A stretch of 64,000 nt of DNA from contig QHVH01000030.1 of NCBI GenBank assembly GCA_003222245.1, positions 1-64,000 of the forward strand. Reading direction: 5' to 3'. Numbering within the stretch: the first letter of the stretch is position 1; the number at the start of each line of letters is the position of its first letter. Made by a program: the position numbers and the translations under genes. This DNA is from Blastocatellia bacterium AA13 (lineage in GTDB: Bacteria > Acidobacteriota > Blastocatellia > UBA7656). Below the pieces are notes generated by a model, which saw nothing but the letters and a program-made list of their open reading frames with translations, did no database searches and was not told where the DNA came from. Positions 62,660-64,000 of the stretch are shown in pieces.

Positions 62660-64000
<1,341 letters not shown>

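Overview
The window (64 kb, roughly 55 % GC) looks like chromosomal DNA of a Gram-negative, diderm, Acidobacteriota-like bacterium. Supporting signs are an RND efflux system with an outer-membrane factor, many lipoproteins, a photosynthetic-reaction-centre-type c cytochrome gene outside any photosynthesis cluster, a large DUF5117/DUF4953 metalloprotease, a MurE with the meso-diaminopimelate motif DNPR, and several TTG/GTG starts. The phylum is inferred from gene content only. No rRNA, tRNA, CRISPR array, insertion sequence or prophage was seen.

Layout. 0-9.3 kb (all minus strand): leucine-type amino-acid dehydrogenase, a SnoaL-like lipoprotein, an orphan ABC ATPase, a diheme cytochrome, a receiver-PP2C phosphatase, a small secreted protein, and a two-gene unit pairing a HemN-like radical SAM enzyme with a flavin-dependent-halogenase-like protein. 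9.6-14.5 kb: triple-BON protein, LolA-like lipoprotein, secreted zinc metalloprotease, rhodanese. 14.7-20.6 kb (minus): four same-strand genes for an N-acetylmuramoyl-alanine amidase, a GH25 lysozyme, a membrane-embedded patatin phospholipase and a membrane coiled-coil protein; neither wall hydrolase has a signal peptide. 20.8-25.6 kb: QueD, isocitrate dehydrogenase, PepA, TrxB and a DUF4149 membrane protein. 25.7-26.1 kb: a tiny secreted six-cysteine peptide behind a leader with three hairpins. 26.2-34.9 kb: a STAS protein plus RND tripartite efflux operon, divergent from a GAF-GAF-AAA+-Fis sigma-54 activator. A -24/-12 element lies in front of the efflux operon.

35.0-52.2 kb is a near-complete division and cell wall (dcw) cluster on the minus strand: mraZ-rsmH-ftsL-ftsI-murE-murF-mraY-murD-ftsW-murG-murC-ftsQ-ftsA-ftsZ. 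It starts at a good sigma-70 promoter followed by three 10-bp-spaced MraZ boxes and ends in an intrinsic terminator after ftsZ. The ftsA-ftsZ spacer is long and highly structured. 52.5-56.1 kb: ZIP metal transporter, NicO-type nickel/cobalt permease and a class II (B12-dependent) ribonucleotide reductase. 56.3-64 kb (plus): MsbA-like exporter, the yicC-gmk-rpoZ-coaBC housekeeping operon, moaA, and a TPP riboswitch with terminator controlling thiC, which runs off the right edge.

The most interesting parts are the hydrolase/phospholipase locus, the radical SAM-halogenase pair, the six-Cys peptide with its structured leader, the sigma-54-STAS-efflux unit, and the structured ftsA-ftsZ spacer. Intergenic repeats of several families are present, and one of them encodes the C-terminal tail of the MsbA-like exporter. 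All assignments come from reading the sequence; no database search was run.
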